The position numbers were made by a program, and so were the translations under genes. Positions 17,680 to 28,004 of a stretch of DNA of 64,000 bases are shown piece by piece. The first letter of the stretch is position 1. Each line of letters starts with the position of its first letter. The DNA is from Kerstersia gyiorum (lineage in GTDB: Bacteria > Pseudomonadota > Gammaproteobacteria > Burkholderiales > Burkholderiaceae_B): contig NZ_SGWZ01000001.1 in NCBI RefSeq assembly GCF_004216755.1, positions 248,001 to 312,000 on the forward strand. The letters run 5' to 3'. The notes beneath the pieces were generated by a model that was not told the origin of the DNA, made no database searches, and saw only the letters and a list, made by a program, of their open reading frames with translations.

Positions 17680-17779
17680 ATTGACTCCAGATTTTGCTGT
17701 GTCCCACCGTCCGGTTGCATGAGCGACGGCGGGACTGAGTTTTCACAAGAAAATGCCTACTGCTTTCGGTGACGCGGCT

Positions 17780-20700
17780 TCAATCGCTATAGATTGACCG
17801 GATCTGTTCCACCGGCAACGCCAGCGGACGATTCTGCGGCTCGAAGGCATAGCGCAGATACAGGCCGCCGGTGAACTGGCGATAGTCCTTGGCGTTATCC
17901 AGCCCAAGATGGCCGCCGAAGAAAAGCTGTGGCGCCACCTGGTACTCCATCGCCCCGGAGAAGTTGTATCCCACGCCAGTCTTGGACTGTCCGGCATAGC
18001 GCGCCCGGGCCGCGTCGTCACTCAGGTCTGCCAGCGATGCCATGTTCTGCGCCGCCTCGTAGGCAGCCAGCTGCCGCGCGCTGCTGGTCGGGAAGTAGTT
18101 GGCCGGGTCTTCCTTGAAGTGCTGCAGGCCGATGCTGCCGGCCACCCGATAGCTGAGCCGCTCGGTACGCTGCGACCAGTCTATCGGCACGGACACGGAT
18201 ACGAAGTTCTGCGGGCTGAAGTACCCTCCATGGCCATAGGTGAAGAAGCGCCGGTTCTTGCCATAGCCCATGCCGGTGACGTTCACACCGGTGGTCAGGC
18301 GCGCATCCTCTTCGTCCATCAGGTGCACGTACATGCCGCCGCCGCCCTCGATGCGCGTGTTGCTCGCCACGTTGTGACCAGTCAGGTAATGATACGAACC
18401 ATAGCCATAGAAACCATAGCCGGGCTCGGGTTCGTAGGTCAGATCCACCCGTCCGCCGGTTGCCACGACGCCCCCCCATTTGTCGCCAGTGCGCTCGTCC
18501 TTGGTACCGGCATAGGACAGCACACTATCCGTGACCGGACGGCGCGATGCCGTGGCCTTGTAGGCGAACTCGTCCCCCAGCGGCCCCTGGACCGACAGGC
18601 CTCCGACAATATTGTTCTCCTGGAAGCCCAGCGGCGTCGCGCCAATATCAGCCTTCAGGTAATCATTTTCATACTTCAGCGCCAGGCCGACCCCTTCCTG
18701 GCTCTGAGAACCAGGCGAAACCGGACGGCCGCCGGATTCCGCGATCAGATAGGACTCATAGGCCGCCTGCGGGCCCCCGCCAAAGCGGCTGCTGGCATCA
18801 TAGGTCGCCAGGCTGCGCGCCGTTTCCGGCGTGCCGGCGTCTATGCTGACCATCGTGGCGTTGACGGAAATCTTGCCGTCGCCCAAGGGCATGCTGGCTT
18901 CGATGGGAACGCTGTATTCGTCCATCTTGCCCAGGCCTTTTTCGCCATCGCGCTGGCGTGTCGATACTCCCATGGCAATGGTTGGCGTGCGCTCCTGCTT
19001 GAGTTCTTCGAACTCTTCGTTCAACGAGCGCGGCCGTCGTGCGGCAACCGGCGCTGCGCCGGGCGCTTCGTCGTATTGCCAGCCTGAATCCTGCCCCTGG
19101 CCGGCGGATGCGCCATAGGAACCATAAGCACCATAGGCGCCGGCCGGTGCCATCGCCGGGGCATTATTCATGGCCAGTGGCTGCGATGCCGGCACCTGGG
19201 ATGGCGCCTGTGCCGCCCGTGCCGCTTGCGCCGGCAGGGCAACGGCGGCATTGGCGGGCAGGTTGCGGGTACCCGGGGCACTGGCCGCACGGCTTGCCGC
19301 AGGCGCAGCTGCCTGGGCCTGGCCGCCCGCACCATAATTCCAGCCCGGGTTACCTGCCACGGCAGCACCAGCCTGCACCGGCGGCGGAATATAGGCTGCG
19401 CCGGCAGCATAGGGCACGCCCTGGAAGGCAGGCGCGCCGCCAGTCCGCGCGCCCTGGTTATAGCCGGGAGCCGGCACGGCCATCGCCGTTGCCGCAGCGC
19501 CGCGGCGGAACGGATTGCCGCCGGTACCGCCCTGGGCATTCGCGAAGCGATTGCCCGCCGCTGACCCCGAATTGCCACGCCGCTGCGCGGCGACAGCCTG
19601 GTCGTAGTATTTGACTGCCTGGGAATTCTTGCCCCGGGAACGGTAATAGCGTGCGGCCGTAGACAGCACGTCATAATCATCAGGCGCCTGCTTGAGCGCG
19701 TTTTTCAGCGCGGATTCCGCATAACGGTAATCCTTGGCCTGCTCGGCCACCATGGTAACCGCCAGCAAGGTTGGCACGTCTGCCGCATTGATCTCCAGCT
19801 CGTCCTTATAGATGGCCAATGCATCGTTGTAGTCGCCGTTGTCAGCGTACATGCGCGCCAACGCGCTGCGGGCATCCTTGCTGACGGGCTGTTCCTGCAA
19901 CAGGGGCTGCAGCACGTCGTAAGCCCCTGCCAGGTCACCGGACAGTCGCAAGGCATCCGCCTGGCGCACCACATAGGCATCACGCAGGGATTTGAAGCTG
20001 GCCTGGTCGGCACGCGACAACGGCTGCGACGACAACTGCTGCAAAATGCCCGCCAATTCCGCATCCTGCCCAGTCTTCAACAACACCGCTGCGTATTGCA
20101 GCCACAAGCCGGGCGGCGGCGCGACCGACCCCACGATGGCCTGGCGCAGCAGTTCCGTCGCCACAGCCGGCTGACCGACATCGGCATAGGCGCTGGCAAT
20201 CACCCCCAATAAATCCGTGTCACGCCCGGCCACGCCGCGCAGCTCCGAAAGCAGTTGTTCAGCCTGCTGTTGCTGGCCTTGCCCGGCCAGCGCCAGGGCA
20301 CGCTTGCTTTGTTCATGAACCCAGGCCTGCTTGTGCAGGTTGGCCAGATCCGTATTGCGTTCGTTGCCCGGCACGCGCTCCAGCAGTTGCAATACCGTGC
20401 GCCAATCTTCCTGGGCAGCGGCAAACAGGGCGCAGGCATGCAAGGCATCCGCGGTCGGCGTTCCGCTGCTCAGCAAGGCCTGCATCAGGCCCTGGGCCTG
20501 CTCGGCCTGGCCGATGTCCATATAGAGCCGCGCCAGTTCAAGCCGTATCCACGGATTCGTCGGGTCATTCGCAATGGCGCGTTCCAGTGCAACCTTGGCG
20601 CTTTGCACATCGTTCTGCTGCAAGGCCAGACGTGCCTGCCGCATGGCTTCCTCGGCGCGCAGCGCCCCCAGGTTGCCCATGCCTTCCTGCTGTTCCGGTG

Positions 20701-22090
20701 TCAGCCGAGCCACCAACTGCATGGCTTCCTCGGATTTGCCGACCTGCGGCAACACGGTAATCAGGCCACGCAAGGCATCCGGCTGGTCCGGTGTCTGCTT
20801 GAGAACGTTGCGGTACAGTGTTTCGGCAGCGGGATAATCTCCCTGGATGTACAGCACATCTGCCAGATTATTCTGACCAGTGGGTTCCTGGCGGTCTATG
20901 CGCACGGCCTGGGTCAGCAGGCGCTGCGCCTCGGACAGGCGATTGTCGGCGCGTGCCTTGTCGGCCCCCCGCACCAGGGACCAATACGTTGCGCTATCCA
21001 GGGCCTCTTTCCAGCGCCCCGCGTTGCCACGCTTGGATGCCTGGGCAAGCAAGACCTGGGCTTCCTCGAAATTCTTCTGCTTGAGACGCACCAGCCCCAG
21101 CCCGCCCTGGGCATCGGCATCATTGGGGCGCGCGCCCAGCACGGACTTGAATTCGATTTCCGCATTGACCAGGTCATCCTGGTCCAGCAAGCGGAAACCG
21201 GCAGTCGTGCGGTCGCGGTAGGGATCGCGGTTGACGCGCTGCGCCGCCTGCTGCGACTGCTGGCGCTCACGGCCAGCCTCTGCCACCTTCTGGCGTATGC
21301 CCTGGTCATCCGGATAGGCGGACAGGTAGGCGTTGTACATACGCACGTCGGCCGGACTGCCGCCCAACCATTCAAGCGCCTGACGCCAGGCCTGGCGGGC
21401 CTCATCGCGCACGGCGGGCTGACGCGTCAGTTCTGACAGGCGGCGTATGCCTTCGGCACGGGTAGAGTTGCGGTAGGTCAGATGACGCGCCAGCGCCAGG
21501 GCCTTGACCGGATCATTGGGGTTGGCCTGCGCCAGCCGCTCGAAGCCACGCCGGGCTTCTTCCCAGCCATCGGCGCTGCCGCCCAGTGCCTGGTAATACT
21601 CCATGGCCAGTTCGCCGCTGGGCGCCTGGCCGCCAAACACCTGACGGTATTCGTTGGCGGCTTCTTCCACGCGCCCCTGTTGCGCCAGGTTGCGCGCCGC
21701 TTCCAGCTGGCCACGGCTGCCAGCCAGCTGAATGCTCTGTTCCAACTGACGCACCAGGGCGCTGCGCGGGTGGGCGCTGCGCAACTGGCGCAGATAATCT
21801 TCGGCCAGGGGCACATCATTGTCATCCAACGCGAGTTGAGCCATACCCGCCAGCGCATCCGGTTGTGTCGGGTCGATGCGCAACAGCTTTTCCCAGCTTT
21901 CCTTGGCTCGCACAGTATCGTGGCGGCCCTGCCAATAGCGGCTCTGCTCTATCAGCACCTGCACCGGATCCGTGGCCTGCTGCGCCATTCCGGGCACGGC
22001 ATACCCAAGGACGGCTGCAACGCAGAGGCGACTGGCCAAGCCGGTGGCACGCCTGTTTTTCCTGGGTTTGTTCTTGACAGACATCGTCAT
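17780..22090 (-). CDS. bcsC: cellulose synthase outer-membrane export subunit BcsC
   Basis: A 1436-residue protein and last gene of the bcs operon. After a signal peptide ending near GMAQQ, TPR repeats run to about residue 860 in the periplasm (RIDPTQPDALAGMAQLALDD is one). An Ala/Pro/Gly-rich linker occupies about 870-1060. The C-terminal 360 residues are the BCSC_C 16-strand beta-barrel (TIAMGVSTRQRDGEKGLGKM to the end). It forms the channel through which the glucan leaves the cell. The linker makes it longer than most BcsC (about 1150-1300 aa). A second ATG two codons in is an equal start candidate. Confidence 0.95.
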   Translation of the reverse strand: MTMSVKNKPRKNRRATGLASRLCVAAVLGYAVPGMAQQATDPVQVLIEQSRYWQGRHDTVRAKESWEKLLRIDPTQPDALAGMAQLALDDNDVPLAEDYLRQLRSAHPRSALVRQLEQSIQLAGSRGQLEAARNLAQQGRVEEAANEYRQVFGGQAPSGELAMEYYQALGGSADGWEEARRGFERLAQANPNDPVKALALARHLTYRNSTRAEGIRRLSELTRQPAVRDEARQAWRQALEWLGGSPADVRMYNAYLSAYPDDQGIRQKVAEAGRERQQSQQAAQRVNRDPYRDRTTAGFRLLDQDDLVNAEIEFKSVLGARPNDADAQGGLGLVRLKQKNFEEAQVLLAQASKRGNAGRWKEALDSATYWSLVRGADKARADNRLSEAQRLLTQAVRIDRQEPTGQNNLADVLYIQGDYPAAETLYRNVLKQTPDQPDALRGLITVLPQVGKSEEAMQLVARLTPEQQEGMGNLGALRAEEAMRQARLALQQNDVQSAKVALERAIANDPTNPWIRLELARLYMDIGQAEQAQGLMQALLSSGTPTADALHACALFAAAQEDWRTVLQLLERVPGNERNTDLANLHKQAWVHEQSKRALALAGQGQQQQAEQLLSELRGVAGRDTDLLGVIASAYADVGQPAVATELLRQAIVGSVAPPPGLWLQYAAVLLKTGQDAELAGILQQLSSQPLSRADQASFKSLRDAYVVRQADALRLSGDLAGAYDVLQPLLQEQPVSKDARSALARMYADNGDYNDALAIYKDELEINAADVPTLLAVTMVAEQAKDYRYAESALKNALKQAPDDYDVLSTAARYYRSRGKNSQAVKYYDQAVAAQRRGNSGSAAGNRFANAQGGTGGNPFRRGAAATAMAVPAPGYNQGARTGGAPAFQGVPYAAGAAYIPPPVQAGAAVAGNPGWNYGAGGQAQAAAPAASRAASAPGTRNLPANAAVALPAQAARAAQAPSQVPASQPLAMNNAPAMAPAGAYGAYGSYGASAGQGQDSGWQYDEAPGAAPVAARRPRSLNEEFEELKQERTPTIAMGVSTRQRDGEKGLGKMDEYSVPIEASMPLGDGKISVNATMVSIDAGTPETARSLATYDASSRFGGGPQAAYESYLIAESGGRPVSPGSQSQEGVGLALKYENDYLKADIGATPLGFQENNIVGGLSVQGPLGDEFAYKATASRRPVTDSVLSYAGTKDERTGDKWGGVVATGGRVDLTYEPEPGYGFYGYGSYHYLTGHNVASNTRIEGGGGMYVHLMDEEDARLTTGVNVTGMGYGKNRRFFTYGHGGYFSPQNFVSVSVPIDWSQRTERLSYRVAGSIGLQHFKEDPANYFPTSSARQLAAYEAAQNMASLADLSDDAARARYAGQSKTGVGYNFSGAMEYQVAPQLFFGGHLGLDNAKDYRQFTGGLYLRYAFEPQNRPLALPVEQIRSIYSD

Positions 22091-22145
22091 ACGCTCAAAG
22101 AAAGAGGGATTGATCTGACACTATAGACGCGGTGCTGGCGCTGGC

Positions 22146-23390
22146 TTATTTCCGGGCCAGGACCAAAGTGCCATCGGCCGAAAAATGATACCGCTGATCC
22201 ACCCAGCCCAATGCGAACAATGCCAGCACCATATCGTAGTAGGGCGGGAAGTTCGCGGGAGTGCCATCGGCCTGCGGAATCTGCTGCTGCACCCGTTGCC
22301 ACTGGCGCTGGTAGGCCGGTTCATCCTTGAAGGCCCGCAGGTAGGGGAGCAAGGCGGCCGAGAAACCTACCGGGCCATCGCCTGACACCTCGCCAGTCAG
22401 CGCACGCACCTGTTCCGGCGGCCACTCCCGTGATGCCAGGACCCGCCGCATTCCCCCCAGCGCATCAAGCGCCTCCTGGAAGAACGGGTCCCGGGGCGAA
22501 GTCATGCCCGCCCACATGTAGCACCGTATGGCATCATAGCTGCCCAGGTCGCCTTTGTAGGGGTCCAGGATGAACATGCCGCCATCCGGCGCACTCGCCT
22601 GGTAAGCCACCCAATCAGCAATGAAACCCTGCCGGCAGCACTGCCGCAACAGGGTCATGGAATTGTTGGCGATACCACGCCACGGGCCGGTCGGGTCAGC
22701 CCCCGCCAGCCGCCGCAGTTGCGGCAGCATCAGATAGCTGGGGTTGAGCCGCCATACCCCTTGTTCGGGATAAGCAAAACCCGTCGGGCCGGGCAACAGC
22801 ATCTCGCCCAGACCCGGCAAGGTGGCAACTTCCTTTTTCCGCACATTCGCCAGCAACTGCTCGGCAGGCTTGCGCAGCGCCGGGCGCCGCCACAGGCGCG
22901 CAGCTTCCAGCAGCGCATAGGCAAACCAGAGATCGGCATCCGAGGCAGAGTTCGGGTCCAGGATGCCCCAGGTACCATCTTCCCTGCGTCCCCACTGCCA
23001 GGCTGGCAGGCGTTCATCCACGCCGCCTTCGAAAAGATTGGCCACACTCCAGTTCCAGATGGCATCGAAACGCGCCTGGTCGCCCGCCACCAACGCAAAG
23101 AACATGCCGTATGACTGGCCTTCAGATGTCGAATGCATCTGCGGCACACTGAAATCCACCACTCGCCCATCCGCCTGAACGAAGGTTTCCGCAAAATGCT
23201 GCCACAGCGGCCAGCCTGCGCCTGCCGCTGCCTGGGCGCGGGCTGCCGGCGGCATTGCCAGCCATGGCAAGGCCGCCAGGACAAGCCCCTGGCCCAGGAA
23301 ATGGCGCCGGCCTGTCCCTGCCGTGGCAGGGCTTCCGTCCTGCCCGATCGCGCCCGCCAGGGCACGCCCAACACGATGGCCCGCGCTCAT
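22146..23390 (-). CDS. bcsZ: periplasmic endo-beta-1,4-glucanase BcsZ (GH8)
   Basis: A 414-residue GH8 cellulase. The N-terminus has a twin arginine (RRHFLGQG, residues 28-29) before a hydrophobic core and AARAQA cleavage site, so Tat export is plausible. The catalytic acid is Glu90 in STSEGQSYGMFF. The ATG at 23390 is chosen because it follows the bcsB stop by 2 bases and has GGGAG upstream; the longer ORF would overlap bcsB. The enzyme trims nascent cellulose in the periplasm and is needed for normal export in other bacteria. It lies between bcsB and bcsC. Confidence 0.93.
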   Translation of the reverse strand: MSAGHRVGRALAGAIGQDGSPATAGTGRRHFLGQGLVLAALPWLAMPPAARAQAAAGAGWPLWQHFAETFVQADGRVVDFSVPQMHSTSEGQSYGMFFALVAGDQARFDAIWNWSVANLFEGGVDERLPAWQWGRREDGTWGILDPNSASDADLWFAYALLEAARLWRRPALRKPAEQLLANVRKKEVATLPGLGEMLLPGPTGFAYPEQGVWRLNPSYLMLPQLRRLAGADPTGPWRGIANNSMTLLRQCCRQGFIADWVAYQASAPDGGMFILDPYKGDLGSYDAIRCYMWAGMTSPRDPFFQEALDALGGMRRVLASREWPPEQVRALTGEVSGDGPVGFSAALLPYLRAFKDEPAYQRQWQRVQQQIPQADGTPANFPPYYDMVLALFALGWVDQRYHFSADGTLVLARK

Positions 23391-23392
23391 GG

Positions 23393-25699
23393 TCAATCTC
23401 CCTTCAGTCTGGCCTTGGCCTTCGCCCGCAAAACGGCATAGATCAGGAAGGCCAGCAGCAGGGCGCAGCCCAGTGCCAGCAGCAACATCAACAATGGCCG
23501 TGACGACAGATACCACTGGATGTGCAGCAGGAACGGCAGGCTGCCCGTGTAATAGCTGGGTTCGGCCAGCAGGCTGACCACGTCCTTGTCCTTCACGACA
23601 ACCAGGCTGCCCTGGATCTTCGGAATCAGGTCGGTATCCAGCAGGGCTTCCGCCGTCTGCTGCACGGTCCCGTTGCGGCCGCTGGAGACCAGCACGACGC
23701 TGCGGCCTGCACTGAGCGGGGATTCGAAACCGGCAATAACGCCATCGGTGGAATCACTGCGATAGGACAGATTGGCGTTCACATCGCGCCGCACCGCTTC
23801 CCCGTCACGGTTCCACCAGGCCAGGGCATCGTTGACGAAATCCGCAATACCGAACCGACTGGCCTTGCCATCTTCGGCGGCCGGAATGTGGGCAGCCCAT
23901 TCACGCAGCAGCGGCTGGTTCGCGCTATTGCCCAACACCAGCAAATCGCGATCCTGCAGGATGCCAAGGTTATTGCCCTGCGCCACCGTCACACCCACCA
24001 CTGGATAGCCCGTGGATTCCCCCATGCGGCCCATCAGCGTCAGGTAAGCGGAGAAATCGGAAACCCCGGGCTTCTCCGGCATGACCACCACGGTTTCCGA
24101 AAGATCCGCCAGACGCGTGAACGGGAAACCGGTATTGCTGAAAGCCGCCAGGTCCGGCATGGCGATAAAGTGCGAGAAGCCGGAAATATCAATGGTCGAA
24201 TCCGGCTCTACACTGCCCTTGACGTTATCCAGCACAACGTCGCGGCAGCTGCCCTCTTTCAACGGATCGTAGTAATAGTGGAACTGCAGCTGCGCGCGCG
24301 ACGGCAGCTTGAACAACGGAATGTCGAACTGTTCCTGAACCGGCTGACCATCTGCCGGCAGGATGCGGTTCACCAACCGATCCAGCGAACTTTCCCCTAC
24401 CTGGCCGGCTGCGGCCAGCGGATAGGACTTCAGGAACTGATCGCTGACATTGACGTTCAGGCTGGCCTTGTGCGACGACATGCGCGGGGTATAGCGGTAC
24501 TTGAGATCTACCGGAATCCCTTTGTCGCGCCAGGCAAACAGATCCGGCGGCAAGCGGAAATCAACCCGGATGAGATCCGGCGAATAGCCGCTGACCTGCA
24601 GCTCGTCGAGTTCGGTCACCAGTTCACCGAACTTCACCGCACGGTCGGAGCGCAGCCAGTTGGGCGCGTCGTAGGGCAGGCGCGGCTTGACCTGGTCGAT
24701 GGACGTAATGGTTGCCGTCTGTCCGGACAAGGACACGCCACCCAGCGTCAGCGCCTGGGCGGCCAGCTTGATTTCATTGCTGTCCCGGCCCATCACCAGC
24801 AGCAGCTTGCCCGTGCTGTCCCTGGGGTTGGTCACTACCGAGAGCGTAGGGCCGCTGATATTGGACGGTACGGAAACGCCAGCCAGGCGCTCGCGGCCCG
24901 TCATGAAGACGACGGCATTGCCTTGCTCGGGCACGCTGCGTGCAACGTTGAAGCGCGCACCACGATAGGATGCCAGCGCGCCAAACCAGGACGCCGTCGC
25001 CCCCGCAGCTTCCAGCACGCCGTTATCAGGCATTTCCGGGAACACGAACGGCAGGTCCAGCATATTGATGTCGCGCCGGTCGAAGAACGGCAAGGGCAGC
25101 AGGCTCAGGTCATTCTTGAGCGCCACCGGGATGACATCCAGTGTCAGCACGCTGTTGTTACTGACATTGGCCCACAGGGTCGAATTCAGCGGGTCTTCGC
25201 ATTCCAGCGTGTAGTGTCCGATCAACTGCACCGCCAGGCGGTTGTAGTCGGCGAAGTTCTGCACAGGAATCGGTATCTGGCGGTCCAGCGCCTGGCCCGC
25301 CGTATTCCTGGGCACGGGAATGGTATCGATGACGTCGTCATTGACGATGACCTTCAAGTGCGACAGGTCCGGCAGCAGTGCAGGGGAATACGTATACGAC
25401 AGGTCGACCTTCGCGCCGACGATGACTTCATCGGAACGGACGGAAAACGGCACGCTGTTGATACCGTCCACGCCACGCAACTGCATGGGATACAGCAGGC
25501 CCAGGTCCTTCAGCGTCAGCTTGTAGGTCTTCGTGCGCGTGCTGGAAACCGCACGGGCAACCGGCGTGGCGGCATCCTCCGCAACGGTCGGCGGCACAAA
25601 GGGTCCCTGCTGGGCCTGAGCGGCCAGCGACGCTGTCGCCAGCGCCATGGTGGCCAACAGACGGCGGACATTGCTGCGTGAATCAAATTTCATAGACAT
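23393..25699 (-). CDS. bcsB: cellulose synthase regulatory/periplasmic subunit BcsB
   Basis: A 768-residue periplasmic protein anchored by a C-terminal membrane helix (LLMLLLALGCALLLAFLIY) that completes the BcsA channel. The signal peptide follows MSMKFDSRSN and ends near LAAQAQ. Carbohydrate-binding and flavodoxin-like domains alternate through the middle (LKDLGLLYPMQLRGVDG near residue 65 is the conserved opening). A GTG start at 25756 overlapping the bcsA stop is possible, but the ATG at 25699 gives a standard signal peptide. It guides the glucan toward BcsC. Confidence 0.93.
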   Translation of the reverse strand: MSMKFDSRSNVRRLLATMALATASLAAQAQQGPFVPPTVAEDAATPVARAVSSTRTKTYKLTLKDLGLLYPMQLRGVDGINSVPFSVRSDEVIVGAKVDLSYTYSPALLPDLSHLKVIVNDDVIDTIPVPRNTAGQALDRQIPIPVQNFADYNRLAVQLIGHYTLECEDPLNSTLWANVSNNSVLTLDVIPVALKNDLSLLPLPFFDRRDINMLDLPFVFPEMPDNGVLEAAGATASWFGALASYRGARFNVARSVPEQGNAVVFMTGRERLAGVSVPSNISGPTLSVVTNPRDSTGKLLLVMGRDSNEIKLAAQALTLGGVSLSGQTATITSIDQVKPRLPYDAPNWLRSDRAVKFGELVTELDELQVSGYSPDLIRVDFRLPPDLFAWRDKGIPVDLKYRYTPRMSSHKASLNVNVSDQFLKSYPLAAAGQVGESSLDRLVNRILPADGQPVQEQFDIPLFKLPSRAQLQFHYYYDPLKEGSCRDVVLDNVKGSVEPDSTIDISGFSHFIAMPDLAAFSNTGFPFTRLADLSETVVVMPEKPGVSDFSAYLTLMGRMGESTGYPVVGVTVAQGNNLGILQDRDLLVLGNSANQPLLREWAAHIPAAEDGKASRFGIADFVNDALAWWNRDGEAVRRDVNANLSYRSDSTDGVIAGFESPLSAGRSVVLVSSGRNGTVQQTAEALLDTDLIPKIQGSLVVVKDKDVVSLLAEPSYYTGSLPFLLHIQWYLSSRPLLMLLLALGCALLLAFLIYAVLRAKAKARLKGD

Positions 25700-25748
25700 G
25701 GGCGATGGGCCTGCGGCAGGTAAACATTCGGACGGGCGACGATGATGC

Positions 25749-27989
25749 TCAATCACCGGTTTCCAGCTTGGTGCGCTTGGTTTCGACCCGGTTTCCCTTC
25801 ACCAGATCGACCAACATATTCTTGGAATGGATGAACAGCAGGGCAATGCCCCTCATGCTGACCCGCAACAACGAGGCCAGCGAAGATAAGGGTTTGTCGC
25901 GCTTGAGCTTGCCCCAGAACGTGGTCCAGATATCTGCACGCGCGAACGTCATACGGGCAAATTCCACCTCTTGCTGCGGCGTCAGGTCCACGAACTGCAA
26001 GCCAATATTGCGGCCGCGACTGAACACAACCTTGGCGGGCAGGGTGGCTTCTTCATCGTTGCGGTAAATAGACACCATCAGGCGTTCATGCAAGGGCACA
26101 TCGACGTCATCCGGCAAGCGGATGCCCAGGCCGCCCTGGGAAAAATCGACCGTTTCGCAGGCAATCGTGCCGCCCGACGCAAGCTTGAGCATGGATTTGA
26201 TCCGCATCGACACACGGTGGCTTTCCCGTACCTGCCTGGTCTCGCTGGCGGCCGCCACGCAGGCGGCCAGCAGCAGCGTGTTGTAGACGATCCAGAACAG
26301 GTTGATGGTCAATGTCGCCGTCACGCCGTGCTCGGCGAAGCTGGCGCCGGTGACCAGGTGATAAACGCCGAAGCCCACACCCAGCAGATTGAGCGCCAGC
26401 AACACCAGGTAGGGCTTGGCCATGGTCCAGTCGAAATAGGCCTTATCGATCACGCCGCCCTTGGCCGTCACGTTGAACTTGCCCAGTTTGGGATCGATAA
26501 AGAAGGCCACCAGCACTGGCCGCAGGATGTACCAGGCCAGGACGGACTCATAGACTTCATTCCAGAAGGAATGCCGGAACTTCCCCTGCACCTGAGAGTT
26601 GGTCACCGTAGCCAGCAAAATGTGCGGCACGGCATAGGCAGTAATCATCAGCGCCGAGGCATTGAAAACGTGAATGCCGAACAGCAGATACGCCAGGGGC
26701 GCCGTCAGAAAGATCAGCCGCGGCAAACCATAGAAGAAATGCAGTGCCGCATTGGTATAGCAAAGCCGCTGGGCCAGCTTCAGCCCCTTGCCCAACAAGG
26801 GGCAATCCATGCGGAAGATCTGCGCCATGCCGCGCGCCCAGCGAATACGCTGGCCAATGTGGCCGGACAGACTTTCCGTCGCCAACCCGGCTGCCTGGGG
26901 AATTCCCAGGTAGGCGGTGTTGTAGCCCAGGCGCTGCATCTTCAGCGCCGTGTGTGCATCTTCCGTCACCGTTTCCACGGCAATACCGCCGACTTCCAGC
27001 AACGGGGCACGTTTGATGACCGCGCACGAACCGCAGAAAAAGGTCGCATTCCAGAGGTCATTGCCATCCTGCAGCAATCCGTAGAACAGTTCGCCTTCGT
27101 TGGGCGTCACCCGGAACGTCTGCAAATTGCGCTCGAAGGGATCGGGCGAATAGAACACGTGGGGGGTCTGGATCATCGATAGCTTCGGGTCCTTGAGGAA
27201 CCAGCCCATCGTGATCTGCAGGAAAGAGCGCGTCGGAATGTGATCGCAATCGAAAATTGCGATGTAGTCGCCCGTCGTATGTTCCAGCGCAGCGTTGATG
27301 TTGCCGGCCTTCGCGTGGAAATTATTGTTGCGCGTTACGTGCGTTACACCAGCTTCGGCGCAGAACTCGCGGAATTCTTCCCGGCGCCCATCATCGAGCA
27401 CATAGATTTTTATCTTGTCGCGCGGCCAGTCCAGGGCCATGGCGTTGAACACGGTCTGGCGCACGATGGCCAGGGGTTCGTTGTACGTCGGGATGAAAAT
27501 ATCCACCGTCGGCCATTGCGAAACATCGTCCGGCAGGGGCACTGGCTTGCGGTGCAGCGGCCAGGCCGACTGGAAGTAACCCAGCAACAGGGTCACCAGC
27601 GCATACAGCTCAGCGATCAGCAGCGTAAAGCCGAAGATGATATCGAGGATATGCTCGAACCCCAGCGTGGAAGTCAGCCGCCAATACATGTACCGCAGCG
27701 ACGCGGCAATCGACAGCATGATCATCGCAAACAGCGCGATGCGGCCCGGTACCCGACGCAACAGCAGCGACAACGTGATGCTCGCCACTGCGAAAAACGC
27801 CTGCTGCCCCAGAGACAGCGGCACGGTAATGACGAGATAGAACAGGAAGACCGACAGCGCCACAATCGCGTAGCGGACCGGTCGGCTGTTCCACAACGGC
27901 AGATCCGCCGCCCGTTCACCCCACGCCGACAGCCTGTCGGCCAGGCTCGGGGTGCTGGGTTTATCGTGAGAAGACGGAGTCGCGTTCAT
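25749..27989 (-). CDS. bcsA: cellulose synthase catalytic subunit BcsA (UDP-forming)
   Basis: A 746-residue inner-membrane GT2 enzyme that polymerises UDP-glucose into beta-1,4-glucan. About eight membrane helices flank the catalytic domain. Key motifs are TYNEP (near 165), LDDGRR, FDCDH, TEDAHTALK and QRIRW (near 380), the D,D,D,QxxRW set. The C-terminal PilZ domain near 590 has RESHR followed by DFSQGGLGI, the c-di-GMP-binding RxxxR...DxSxxG pattern, so c-di-GMP activation is expected. All catalytic residues are present. The stop overlaps the extended bcsB frame, indicating translational coupling. Confidence 0.96.
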   Translation of the reverse strand: MNATPSSHDKPSTPSLADRLSAWGERAADLPLWNSRPVRYAIVALSVFLFYLVITVPLSLGQQAFFAVASITLSLLLRRVPGRIALFAMIMLSIAASLRYMYWRLTSTLGFEHILDIIFGFTLLIAELYALVTLLLGYFQSAWPLHRKPVPLPDDVSQWPTVDIFIPTYNEPLAIVRQTVFNAMALDWPRDKIKIYVLDDGRREEFREFCAEAGVTHVTRNNNFHAKAGNINAALEHTTGDYIAIFDCDHIPTRSFLQITMGWFLKDPKLSMIQTPHVFYSPDPFERNLQTFRVTPNEGELFYGLLQDGNDLWNATFFCGSCAVIKRAPLLEVGGIAVETVTEDAHTALKMQRLGYNTAYLGIPQAAGLATESLSGHIGQRIRWARGMAQIFRMDCPLLGKGLKLAQRLCYTNAALHFFYGLPRLIFLTAPLAYLLFGIHVFNASALMITAYAVPHILLATVTNSQVQGKFRHSFWNEVYESVLAWYILRPVLVAFFIDPKLGKFNVTAKGGVIDKAYFDWTMAKPYLVLLALNLLGVGFGVYHLVTGASFAEHGVTATLTINLFWIVYNTLLLAACVAAASETRQVRESHRVSMRIKSMLKLASGGTIACETVDFSQGGLGIRLPDDVDVPLHERLMVSIYRNDEEATLPAKVVFSRGRNIGLQFVDLTPQQEVEFARMTFARADIWTTFWGKLKRDKPLSSLASLLRVSMRGIALLFIHSKNMLVDLVKGNRVETKRTKLETGD

Positions 27990-28004
27990 GCGTCAAACTT
28001 CCAT

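Noticed and set aside
17909..19087. 392-codon plus-strand frame opposite bcsC
   Set aside because: Overlaps the conserved BcsC barrel; composition typical of an antisense shadow.
23522..25681. 719-codon plus-strand frame opposite bcsB
   Set aside because: The minus-strand frame is clearly BcsB; this one is Arg/Gln/His-rich shadow sequence.
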